From the NCBI GenBank assembly GCA_030512335.1, contig JAULSU010000004.1, positions 558,001-622,000 of the forward strand: 64,000 bases of DNA, in the 5' to 3' direction. The notes below the pieces were generated by a model that saw only the letters and a list, made by a program, of their open reading frames with translations, was not told the DNA's origin and made no database searches. This stretch comes from Immersiella caudata. Taxonomy: Eukaryota > Ascomycota > Sordariomycetes > Sordariales > Lasiosphaeriaceae. The translations under genes were made by a program, and so were the position numbers. This document shows positions 52,295 to 61,927 of the stretch, one piece after another. Each line of letters starts with the position of its first letter. Within the stretch, counting starts at the first letter, position 1.

Positions 52295-53639
52295 CGTGGC
52301 AAAGTCTCTCCTTCACAAAACGAGTGGGCACCGAAGAGAGCGAGTTTGGGGAAGACGATGACACGGTTGGACTCTTGTGCTGGTAATATAGTCCATTGTC
52401 CATATGCCACTTAGGCATCCTTTTGTCGAGCCGTTTGATGAATGCCTTCCTTCGCCTCACCCAAATCCTTTCAAATGACGCCGAAGTTGATGCATTCTAG
52501 TGTCAGCATGGCGGGCACAGCAAATGCGGTGCGATTTCCGGAGCGTGCGGTTCATTTCGCTGCGTGACATCTCGGATTCCGACCGAAACTTTGGCGTAGT
52601 CATTAGTCGAAGGGCTCGGACCCAGGTGCGAAGACGGATCGCAATTTCCAGCGAGGCGGAAGGGCAGACTTTCTGCAACGGAAATGGTTGACGGAAAAGG
52701 ATGGTGCTTGCGGCGTCGGTGCGCGGCTTGGCGTGCGATATTAGTATCTGCTAATTGATCTGCCTTACTTGGGCGGTTTTCTCCTGCCAGGAAGCGGCGC
52801 AGACAGTTCGGAACCAGGTGTTGGGAAGCGAATGACCATCGGAAATTCCGGGTATTACCTGCGCAGTCGTGCCCCTGAATGCCAAGCCGTTCCTAGCCAC
52901 AGGGACGCAAACAAAGGACCTTTGTCCGAGGCGATTCTCCAACGAGCGACAAACAAAAAGCCCACCTTCGCGGGAAAAACCTCTGTCGTCCTTCGTAGGA
53001 TCCAAAGGGTGCAAGAAACAAGATGGAAGGGGCGAGTCTGCTGCAATCTGCCCCTCTTGAGCTCTGGTCGATGACCAGCTCGGCGTGGGCCCAGTGGAAT
53101 TTCCCCAGCCCGGGAAGGCTCGAGTATGCTGATAGTCACCGCTTCTGCCCAGTGTTGTTGCCAGGGAAAAAAAATCGCGGCCGACGCAAACCGGCATCCA
53201 TTATTTTTGAGAATCTCCATCTGCGCTATCAACCACCGGACACGGCAAATCCAAAAAGTGAATAGAATTGCCATGAGACCTGATCGCACCTTCCACTTTC
53301 TCACTTCTGACCCTGTGGACGCCACACCTTTGGTCATCCATCAGCCACCAGCCACCAGCTGCCACGCCTTCCTCACCCGACAACTGAGCGGAAAATCCCA
53401 CGTCCCCCGTCATGTGATGGACGCGCTATACCAATCCGAGTGGCAGATAAACGCACATGCTTCTCCCTTGTGTTATACTAGAGCGCTAAATTCTGAAGCT
53501 TCGGCATCCTCCGCGCCGTCGATCCAGCCGTATACAGGAACGCCTCAATCTTGTCGGAGGTTTCCGCTCCTTACAGGAGCTGCGAAGTTAGCACTAACGA
53601 TATCAGACGCGGTCACTGCGCAGTCTCGTTCTCGATACC
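52295..53639. other. Intergenic, no gene seen
   Basis: 1.3 kb upstream of the subtilisin gene. Several overlapping frames at 52850-53340 (both strands) lack domains. Confidence 0.4.
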
Positions 53640-54306
53640 TCAGCGAAAGAAGTCTTTGGCATTAACCATGTACCCGACTAAGAGCTGCTCGAGATTGGTG
53701 CTTCTCTCGGCGAAAGCCTTGCCTATCCGCGAGTCGATAATACAGGAACGTGGGATTGCCGGTGCTACGCCGGGGGTTGCCAGGAAGTTAGTGAACGGGC
53801 ACTTCGCGGCGATTATGGTCTTGCTGTCGCTATAATCCTCAAATATTAACACGTTCTTGACATTTGGGGGGAGGTACTCCATGATGGTGTGCATGAAGAC
53901 TGGAACTTAGATGTTAGTATCATCGAAGGAACGCAGTCGGAATCGGGTTTGGTGCTTACGCATGTCGTTAAACGTTATTTCGCTGCGTGGGGGACGTCGC
54001 CATGGTTCACCAATGACGCCTGCCAGGTTCGGAAGGAAGCAAGTGCAGGAGGAATCCTAGTGAGTTGAACAGGAGCCGACGGCGGAAATGTCATCTTATG
54101 ACGAGTCCAGTGATGCCGTGGACAGCCGGCAGTGGCTTGTGAAGCTCGAACATTGGGGGAGCCAAGTCGATGCCTTGGCCAAACCACCGCGGGCTGCATT
54201 CAGAACGGGGGTCCATAACCTGGTGGCCGTTGACGGAGCTATGCGCCGGGTCGTGAATCGTGCCCCGATTGGAACCATCGTCGCCGTCCGAGAAGTACAG
54301 ATTCTC
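53640..54306 (-). CDS. Unknown protein, at least two (possibly three) exons, start not found
   Basis: The last exon 53899-53640 reads FMHTIMEYLPPNVKNVLIFE, DYSDSKTIIAAKCPFTNFLA, TPGVAPAIPRSCIIDSRIGK ... NAKDFFR. It follows an intron (53900-53959) with a GTAAGC donor and an ATACTAAC branch. The preceding exon (about 54056-53960: LPNLAGVIGEPWRRPPRSEI, TFNDML) is in phase. Upstream, at 54306-54074, an in-phase frame reads ENLYFSDGDDGSNRGTIHD ... MFELHKPLPAVHGITGL. It would need a weak GTCATA donor and the CACTAG acceptor. No start codon with good context was found, so this may be the 3' part of a gene or a truncated copy. No family recognised. Confidence 0.4.
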
Positions 54307-54675
54307 AAGCTAGTGCCTCGAGTTGCTGATCTTGGCGTGCGGCTAGTTCAACAATAATTAACATGGCCAGAACAAAAACCAAAGGACTAGAACTGCAACT
54401 CTTGGCGGTTTTCGAGACAAGTAGGGAAGTAGGAGAATCGACATTAGTTTGTCCGGTTTTCTTTTTGGACCATCGCATGGATGAGGTTGGATATCTTGGA
54501 GTTCTGTGCTCTCGAGCCGAGGGAAGTCGCGAGTCTCGTTCGGCACATCAAGGTTTTGGCTTGCAAACTCAAACCCACATTGCCGTTTCACATAAAAGCA
54601 GGCAATCCCCCGCCTTCGTCTTCTATTCTCGCAATTCATTAGGCCAAGACCTTGTGCCCATCAACAACCACAAAT
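54307..54675. other. Divergent flank, no gene seen
   Basis: Upstream region of the membrane-anchored protein gene at 54.7 kb. Confidence 0.4.
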
Positions 54676-56327
54676 ATGGACGGCTGGTCACTGTTCGACC
54701 CCCCAAGTTATTGGGCAAAAGACGACCCACCGAGTTATGCGGAGGCGACACAAGGCGTGGAACGTGAAGCGCAGGCGCCAGAAAGGGAATCAAGTCCTTC
54801 GAACCCGAACGAGGTGACCTGTCCCTTGACATCGGATACTGTTGGCTCACAAAGTCAGCGGCAGATCCCATCCTCCCGCTCGGCTCGAGGCATGGTCAAC
54901 GACCAGTGCTTCGAATGTCGCAGCCGCGGCGAGCGTTTCGATTGGCACGACTACCTCAGCGATAAAAGTCTTTCATACCCGAAATACTGCCGAGAGTGCA
55001 AGTCCTTGCACCCCCTGGCCTATTTCCCCCGTGTCCAACGCCGCCATCAGCAGCCTGAACGCTGTATCGGCCGCCAGGGTTTCATCCGCCTCTGCGAACA
55101 CAAGACTCTAAGCTGGTGTGAAGTCGTGGAAGCGGTTTATCGACTACCAAAAGATCACCCGAAATCAGGAGGGCCGACTCGAACCCGACTCCTTCGGTGC
55201 CAGGATCCGAATCACCTCCGTGGTGCGAGACCATCAGGGGGCAACCGTCCCACTATATTCCTCGAGCGCTCCCGTGCAGGCATTATACAACTCGTCATGG
55301 AATGGACAACCGACTTAGTTAGCCCTCAAAGCGACAACACGCACGGCCGGGAAAACCACATGCGCATTTTTCGCATCGGCACCCCTGCCGAATTTATCGC
55401 CCCGGAAGCAAGCCCGGGTCTCCTCCTCGAAATGAAGCCCCTAGACAGCCTCCTCAACAACCCAAACATAGGCTCCCACACCTCCAAAACCCCCCTTAAC
55501 CATTCCACCGAGCCCGCCTATGGAATCTCTATCAAGATCTCTCGATCAGGTCGTTCCAACTGTCACAACCACAACGAGACAGTGCTGAGCATAACCTACC
55601 GCCGCACTATCCTAATCACATCCTGGAAATCCACAGATACTACCTCCATTACGTAAGTCTTCCATCGTCCTGTTGCCTACATGACAACAGCTGAAAGAAA
55701 CAATAACCAACGGGTATCTACCACAGTCACTCTTGGTTCTCCGCTTTAGATCCATCGTCTTACCCATCCACACGTGACGAGAAAGGCAAGAGGCAATGGG
55801 ATGGCTTGGGGTGTTGGATGAACAAGAATTGTGCCAATTACGTGGGGTATTTTGATAGGCCAGGGTTGAAGAGGGCTGTCGATGGTTTTAGAGACTGGAA
55901 AGGAAAAGAGAGGGATGAGACTATTAGTGATCTCGAGGTGTGTAGGGACTTCCACCGGAGGAGGGAGGCGAGATTGGGAGGGGAGGGGGGTGCCGATGGC
56001 ATAAGGGAGTGGAAGAGAAAAGAGAGAAACGACAGTGATCTTGAGGTATGTGGGGACTTCTACCGGAGAAGGGAGAGGAGGCTGAGAGGGGAGACAGTGG
56101 TACAAACGGTGGAGACCAAGGGGGGGAAAGACTGGATAAGGAATAACCAGATGGCGTGGGATAGGAGAGAGAGGAAGATGGTAGAGAGGGAGGAGAGGAG
56201 GAGAAAGTGGGAGGAGATCAAGATGGGGGATCCAAAGGGTGACAACTCCAGGTTCAATAACTCTTGGTTTATAGGGTTGCCTCTCTTCTTGATTGGTATT
56301 GTAGTAGTTGTTAGTTATTATCTATAG
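54676..56327 (+). CDS. C-terminally membrane-anchored hypothetical protein
   Basis: Two exons (54676-55652 and 55727-56327), about 525 residues. The 74-nt intron has a GTAAGT donor and CCACAG acceptor and restores phase exactly. The N-terminal region has PSYWAKDDPPSYAEATQG (PPSY-like motifs), then a cysteine-bearing segment CFECRSRGERFDWHDYLSDK ... KYCRECKSLHPLAYFP, which could bind zinc (C-x2-C ... C-x2-C). It continues with RQGFIRLCEHKTLSWCEV. The second exon carries two tandem ~35-residue repeats (GFRDWKGKERDETISDLEVC and GIREWKRKERNDSDLEVCGD) and ends with a transmembrane helix (FIGLPLFLIGIVVVVSYYL). The C-terminal position suggests a tail-anchored protein. I recognise this as a type of hypothetical protein common in Sordariomycetes, without known function. 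Confidence 0.75.
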
Positions 56328-57009
56328 AGGTAATGACCCTACAATGCTGTACTTGAGATGGTTTTGTACCAGCAATATAGCTTTTTTGGCAAGTTATCAA
56401 ACGAATATCTTCCACCATGTCGCTCGTTCTGTCCAGTAGTACAAACCTGTGTATGAGGAAAGGGAGGCCTTATGCCCCACTTTCCTCATGTCCCAGTATG
56501 GAAGCAATGTCTGCTAGTGAGGGAAGGACACCCAGCTCTGCTACGAATTTAGCAGGAGTGAGAGCAAGTGGCAGCAAGGTAAAATTCTGACGACGTGCGA
56601 CCGAGCTTCGATTGATCTCTTCAGCAACGAAGGCTCGCTACGCGTGAACGATAACACGGAAGTTTGAACTAGCAGCCATTCGATCGATACGGTATTTGAA
56701 ACAATCTCTCTCCTCTCTCTGCGCACCAAGGCGTAAAATGCGCCTTTATATTCTCTTGTTGTGCCTTCTAGCCAACATTATACTAGTAATTTCTTTGTCC
56801 GGTCCCTTTTCTCCGGCTGGCCAGTACATGCACACGATTCGACTGCATGGCTTCATTTACTAAAGTCTATCACAGAACCATTTGCCGTGCCTCTGGCACA
56901 ATTTTTGACGATGTGACGCTGACTGAAAAGGCCGTTGTGGTCTGGATTGCGGTGCCGTTTGGCACTAGCCTGGCAATTTCGGACCTCTCGAGCCAGTAGG
57001 TCTAAGCCA
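56328..57009. other. Intergenic, no gene seen
   Basis: About 0.7 kb between the two membrane-anchored protein genes. Confidence 0.4.
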
Positions 57010-58051
57010 ATGCAAGACTGGATTGGGTGGCGCTTCTCTAACGTTCGCATTCACAGGTATAGACCTTTCAAGACTCAGACTCGGACTGATCCCTCGGTCA
57101 GCCAGCACACTCGCCGGGGACTCCGGTGAGTCCCTATCAGCCTTGGGCTGTCGTTGTACGCCGTATACCACTAATATGCTGACCCTATGAGTATGTAGCA
57201 AACCCAAGCTCCCTGCCAATTTGACAAAGGAGATTTCGAAGGGAAGAAAGACCTGGTGGGGGGAAATCGACTCTCTGTTTAAGCTCGTGAAGGAGAATGC
57301 AGGCGCCCAGGTTAACGCCACCAAGGTCACCGAGAACATCCAAGCGGTAATTGGTCATTCGTTTTCCACGCCCCAGATCCTCACAGCTATAATCGGATTC
57401 ATTCTCGCATTGGCTGGACTTGGGCGCCTGATCGAAGGCGCTATTCATGCTCTGGTTGTCCTGTGGCGCGGGTTTGTTTGGTCTGGTCGTGCATTGTTGC
57501 CGTTTGGAAGGAGAGCCCTGATCCTCATCTGGGATGGAGGATGGCGAAACCGGAGGGTGATCTGGCGCCAGGTGAACGGGTTTCTGTGGAGGTTTGTGAG
57601 AGATTTGAGAATCCGGTTCGGCAATGAGACTCTTCGACAGGAACGGGAAAGGGAGTTGGAAGTGGCGAAGAGGAAGGCTTGGCACACCGAGTTTTGGGCA
57701 AACGTACCCGAAGGAACTTTGGGCTGGTCACCTGAGATTGAGCCATGGGAGGCCACCTCCAAAACTCACCTCAGAGAGTGGTGGTATCAGCACCATTGGC
57801 ACGGACTGCTCGAACCGGAGTATGTGGCACGACATGCTCTGCAGAGCTGGATCCGTCACAGGGCGTCTCTCGACTGGGAAGTCTTCGCCCCCGAATGCAT
57901 GGTACAATCTGTCATGAAGGCCTGGCTTTATGAGAGGCGTCAGCTCACGGAATGGAAGCCGACAATATATGAGGTCATGGAGGCCTGGGTTCAGGAGGAC
58001 ATCGAGAGGGGAATCGAGATGGAGGCAAGATTAGGGTGTGAGATGATGTGA
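57010..58051 (+). CDS. Single-pass membrane hypothetical protein
   Basis: Two exons (57010-57125 and 57199-58051), about 322 residues. The 73-nt intron has donor GTGAGT, branch ATGCTGACC and acceptor TGTAG, and the frame is kept (LRKPKLPANLTKEI). A membrane segment FSTPQILTAIIGFILALAGL extends into an amphipathic stretch (IEGAIHALVVLWRGFVWSG). A basic Arg/Trp-rich region (WDGGWRNRRVIWRQVNGFLW) and an acidic/aromatic C-terminal domain with repeated helices (WIRHRASLDWEVFAPECM, VMEAWVQEDIERGIEMEARL) follow. Located 0.7 kb after another membrane-anchored hypothetical gene on the same strand. The pair might be co-inherited, but no shared domain is visible. Function unknown. Confidence 0.7.
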
Positions 58052-59989
58052 AGTGAAGTCTTGGCCAGCTTCGGGTCGATGGTCAGTGTCTGGCTCTATA
58101 TTATATTCGCACGGTGAAAACTCCCTCCCATGGGAGCTAGCACTCTAATGTACATATTAACCACTTTTCCACTTCCTCTCTTCTGAAAGCACTGGCAAAG
58201 AGGGAAAAATTCTACTGAATATTAAACGCTTCCAGCGCCATACTTGTGAATAAGACAAGCCCCATCCCGGAACCCAATGCGTAAGCGCCAGCCATCCCGA
58301 GCGACCCATAAGTTTGGCTCGGCGAGGGGTGGGCTCGTCGACAAGCGCGTTTCTGTTGCCTCGTGGGAGAGACAGGTGAGCAGGTGAGCAGGAAAGGAAG
58401 CTGAAAAGGTGAGGAAGGTGGAAAGACGAAAAGGTGAAGAGAGCGCAGGAAAGACAAGGTTAATAAATGCAAGAAAAGTGGGGTAACATAAAGCAGAAGC
58501 AAGATTCAAAACAACAAAATAGCTGGAAACACTCTTTACCATTTTTTCGCTTTTACTTTCGAAGTCCTCGGTTAGATATTAGTGGAAGAAAAGTGGACAG
58601 GATCGCCCAGGGCACAAGTGGATACCTCTCAAAGTTCGGGTCCCGAGGAAGTGTAGCTAAGAGAGGATGAAGTAAAGATGTGTTTGGTCTGTTCCTTGAT
58701 GTTTGCGCTGCGTTGGATTGCTGGTTGGGGAGGACCAAATCGCAGAGGTGTGCAGCGTAAGTGGGATGAAACAGCAGGAAAGTAAGGAAGGAACGACAGG
58801 TATCAACACGTGTCCCTCGTCCCACCGCTGCCTCGATCCCAGAAGAATGAAGCACACTTAAACCCCAGAGAAAACCACCCTGCAGGTCCTGCTCAAAATG
58901 CATCAAGGTTAGCAGCTGCTTTTTGTGGAGAGAGCAACCCAATATCAACACATACAAAATAACCTGTTCGCATTCTTAACACGCTTCTATTTCACAAACT
59001 TCCCCTCCCATCCGCCATCTCCAGAACCTTCCCAGGAAACCACCCATTCCCAATCTCTTGTTCCCATTCATCCCTCCCCACGCTCCCCAGTCCCCGTTTT
59101 CCGATTACCCTCCCTACACTCCTTAGTATTGTCGCAAACGACGCCCTGGACTCAGGGATATGGTTTACTACGGTTTTGCGCCCCCCCCCCCCCAGAGGCC
59201 CCAGGGGCTTGGCTAAAGTCACCAGTATCACCTGCGGTAAGGAGTCCGAAAAGTGAGAGAGAGAGAAGTGGGTTAGAGAATCTTTCAGAAGGGGAAGGGG
59301 GGTGCAGGAAGATGTTAGAGGGGTGATCCTCATGATAACTTGTGCGAGTCCGCTGACACGGGGTGAGGGGAAGTGACGGGGGTGAGGGGGCCTCGGGTTT
59401 GGGGATGATGACGTCGGTGTGGAGGTAGTAGTAGGAACAGGTGGGTTAGGTGATATCGCGCCAGATAGAGTACTTTGGGAGTGGTAGAGAGGGAGTTGGC
59501 AGCGGACGAGGGGATCGGAGATGGTGCTGATGGTGACTTCGGGGGGTGTTTTGCCGTCGAAGAGGGGTACACAGGAGGAGCGCCAGTGATCGGGGCCTTT
59601 GGGTGAACGGGGGGGCGGGGGAAGCGTAGATATCTTTGTAGACTAGCAGGGCTGAAGGCATTAAGTTGCGTAGTGATTTCACATGGGCGTCGGGGGTCAA
59701 CAAATAAAGGATCAAGACCCGTCCCAACAGCCAAGACCTCCGCCACTTGAACAGAGCCAATACGGACAAGTGAAAACAGATAAACACTACTATTATGAAA
59801 TCTATCCCAAATCCCCGCACTTCCAGACAAAGAGCCCAACTGCCCCTGACTTCCCGGCCACATTTCCCAACGCCAAAGGCCATACTCAGCCTGAAGCTTC
59901 TAATCTAAATGATAGCAACGAAGACAATCAGAAGGGTTAAAACAGCGAGGAGACACCCAACCCACCTTCCAACTCCCCGGGCCACAGCC
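58052..59989. other. Convergent intergenic region, no gene seen
   Basis: 1.9 kb. A 13-C tract sits at 59181-59193. Frames on both strands are low-complexity (Pro/Ser-rich from CCC/TCC runs) and not credible. Confidence 0.4.
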
Positions 59990-61927
59990 CTACGAGTCAA
60001 AAATAGCCCCATACGCCGCAACCCCTCTTGTCTCCAATCCATAAACAACCTTCTTCGTAACCTTTTGATTCGAAATAACCACCACCGCCTCACACTCCCC
60101 CATCCCCTCCCCCTGTCCTCTCCCTCCCTTCCGACTCCCCTCCCATACCCCATACGCCAACCTCACCAAATCCGGCCTCCTATTCCCCTTCAAATCCGTA
60201 TCAATAATAATCGCCTCCGGATCCGTCCTATACAGCAAATCGACAACTCCCTGTCCGTACGTCTTGACGGGATTTCGAGTAGACCAGATGATGCGAACGG
60301 GGTGATTTGGTTTCTGCACAAAGAGGGAGAGGCACGGGGCGATGCCGGAGCCGGTGGCGACGATGATGACGGGGGTGAAGAGGCCGGCGATACGCATTAC
60401 GCCGAACTGAGGGGTGCCGCGGGTGTAGATTTGGCGGGGGGGATTGTGGATGATTTTTTTGGTCCAGTCGCCGGCGTCGGAGATGATGACGGAGAAGCCG
60501 CGCTCGCCAGCGTGGGAGAGGGTGGTTGGGGTTGGAGTTGGGGGGAGAGGTTTGGTGGGAGGGGTAAAGAGGCCTGGGGTGGATGGGCTGGGTAGGAGGG
60601 TGTGGGTGCTGCTGTGGGCAGATTGGGCGTGGCAGAGGCACCCGGCGCAGTGGGGGGTGGGCTTTGGTGAAGCCGGGTAAGGGATGACGGCGAAGGCGTG
60701 GGTTTCGGTGAGGGGGGCGTCGGTTATGCGGACGGCTTGGCCGTAGTGGGCGTTGCGGTAGCTGAAGTTGAGCTTGACGCAGTGATCGGAGAGAGCTTCG
60801 ACCTCGACATCACGGAGACGCATGCGGCTCCAGGGGTAGACGACGAGAAGGGTGATGATGGCGAGCATCCAAAAGCTAGGCGAGACCAGTAAAGCCTCTC
60901 CGATGGTAGTGCCCCCGATTTGGCTTGCCTGAACGGCGAGGAGAATGTTCTGAGCCCAGAAAAGGAGGATGGCGAGCCATCCCATGTATCGATGGATCCC
61001 CTCAAACCAGTTGTGGGCGAGGACACGTAGCCGCGGGTGGGCCGAGACGCAGATAGTAATCAGGAGAAAGACAATGAAGTAGCTGACAAAGTAGATGTAG
61101 CTGTCGATCACCGAAAGTGTGCCGAGGGATTGGATCTCCTTAGTGAGGGTGACGAGGAAGGCAACGTACCAGAACGTTGCCGCAACGGCACAGGCGCTGT
61201 GGATGCCTCCATAGGCGTAGACCCTGGCGGTGAGTCTTCTGACCCAGAAGGGGAGCCGACTGGTCCACGTCCCAAAGATCCAGAACAGGGCGTTAACAAC
61301 ATGCTCGTTGCGGGCCAGCAAGGAAGCGAGGATATTCGCCGTGACAGCAACACCACACTCATGATATGTGAGCAACCGCTCCCTTTTGGCGTATGAATCG
61401 ACAAGTAGGAAGATGAGGGCGGCCATATTCCCGAAGAAAACTAGGGAGAAGATTCGTCGATAGACAGACCCAAAATTCCAACGGAGGTAGCGATAGAGCC
61501 GAAATCCCCTCTTGGGAGGGAGTGGGGATGCGGAAAGGCCATGTCTCTGAAGGAGATCATCCGCAGGAGTTGCTCCACCGCGTTCTGGTGCCTTCTCATT
61601 GGGAGTCCTGGGAGTCTGAGAACCGCTTCCAAGGCTGTCGGTCAGCGATCTTTGGGAGGTAAGTCCCCTCTCCAAGTCAGGAAACGAGTTATGTTTGCTG
61701 AAGTTCCTGCTGGGAAAGAATGGTCGAACCGGGTATGTGACGCTTGTGTTGTTCAGCTCATCGAAGCTGTCAGTCTCGGAATCTGCCATTTCCCCAGCAT
61801 ACAGATGGCAGGGGTACGAGGTTTCGTCGTATGAGAAAGCGGCGTCTGAGGTTTGTGCCGCTGATGATCCTTGCCGTCTATCGCAAGAAGCCCCCATCGC
61901 GGGGCGTCCTGTCAGATGTCGGGACAT
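59990..61927 (-). CDS. TmpL/ferric-reductase-like membrane oxidoreductase (C-terminal half only)
   Basis: 645 residues from ATG 61927, single exon. A Ser/Pro-rich cytosolic N-terminus precedes at least six membrane helices (for example YRRIFSLVFFGNMAALIFLL, ACAVAATFWYVAFLVTL, YIYFVSYFIVFLLITICV, GWLAILLFWAQNILLAV, FWMLAIITLLVVYPWS). A flavodoxin-reductase-like domain follows: LRDVEVEALSDHCVKLNFSY, HAFAVIPYPA, GERGFSVIISDAGDWTKKII, and the NAD(P)-binding VIIVATGSGIAPCLSLFV. This matches the C-terminal half of fungal TmpL/NPS12-like proteins, where an N-terminal AMP-forming domain is fused. No such domain is in this window, so it is a stand-alone version or is encoded beyond a missed intron. 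TmpL in other fungi supports redox balance in peroxisome-associated bodies. Linker segment PSPSTPGLFTPPTKPLPPTP is low-complexity. Confidence 0.75.
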   Translation of the reverse strand: MSRHLTGRPAMGASCDRRQGSSAAQTSDAAFSYDETSYPCHLYAGEMADSETDSFDELNNTSVTYPVRPFFPSRNFSKHNSFPDLERGLTSQRSLTDSLGSGSQTPRTPNEKAPERGGATPADDLLQRHGLSASPLPPKRGFRLYRYLRWNFGSVYRRIFSLVFFGNMAALIFLLVDSYAKRERLLTYHECGVAVTANILASLLARNEHVVNALFWIFGTWTSRLPFWVRRLTARVYAYGGIHSACAVAATFWYVAFLVTLTKEIQSLGTLSVIDSYIYFVSYFIVFLLITICVSAHPRLRVLAHNWFEGIHRYMGWLAILLFWAQNILLAVQASQIGGTTIGEALLVSPSFWMLAIITLLVVYPWSRMRLRDVEVEALSDHCVKLNFSYRNAHYGQAVRITDAPLTETHAFAVIPYPASPKPTPHCAGCLCHAQSAHSSTHTLLPSPSTPGLFTPPTKPLPPTPTPTTLSHAGERGFSVIISDAGDWTKKIIHNPPRQIYTRGTPQFGVMRIAGLFTPVIIVATGSGIAPCLSLFVQKPNHPVRIIWSTRNPVKTYGQGVVDLLYRTDPEAIIIDTDLKGNRRPDLVRLAYGVWEGSRKGGRGQGEGMGECEAVVVISNQKVTKKVVYGLETRGVAAYGAIFDS

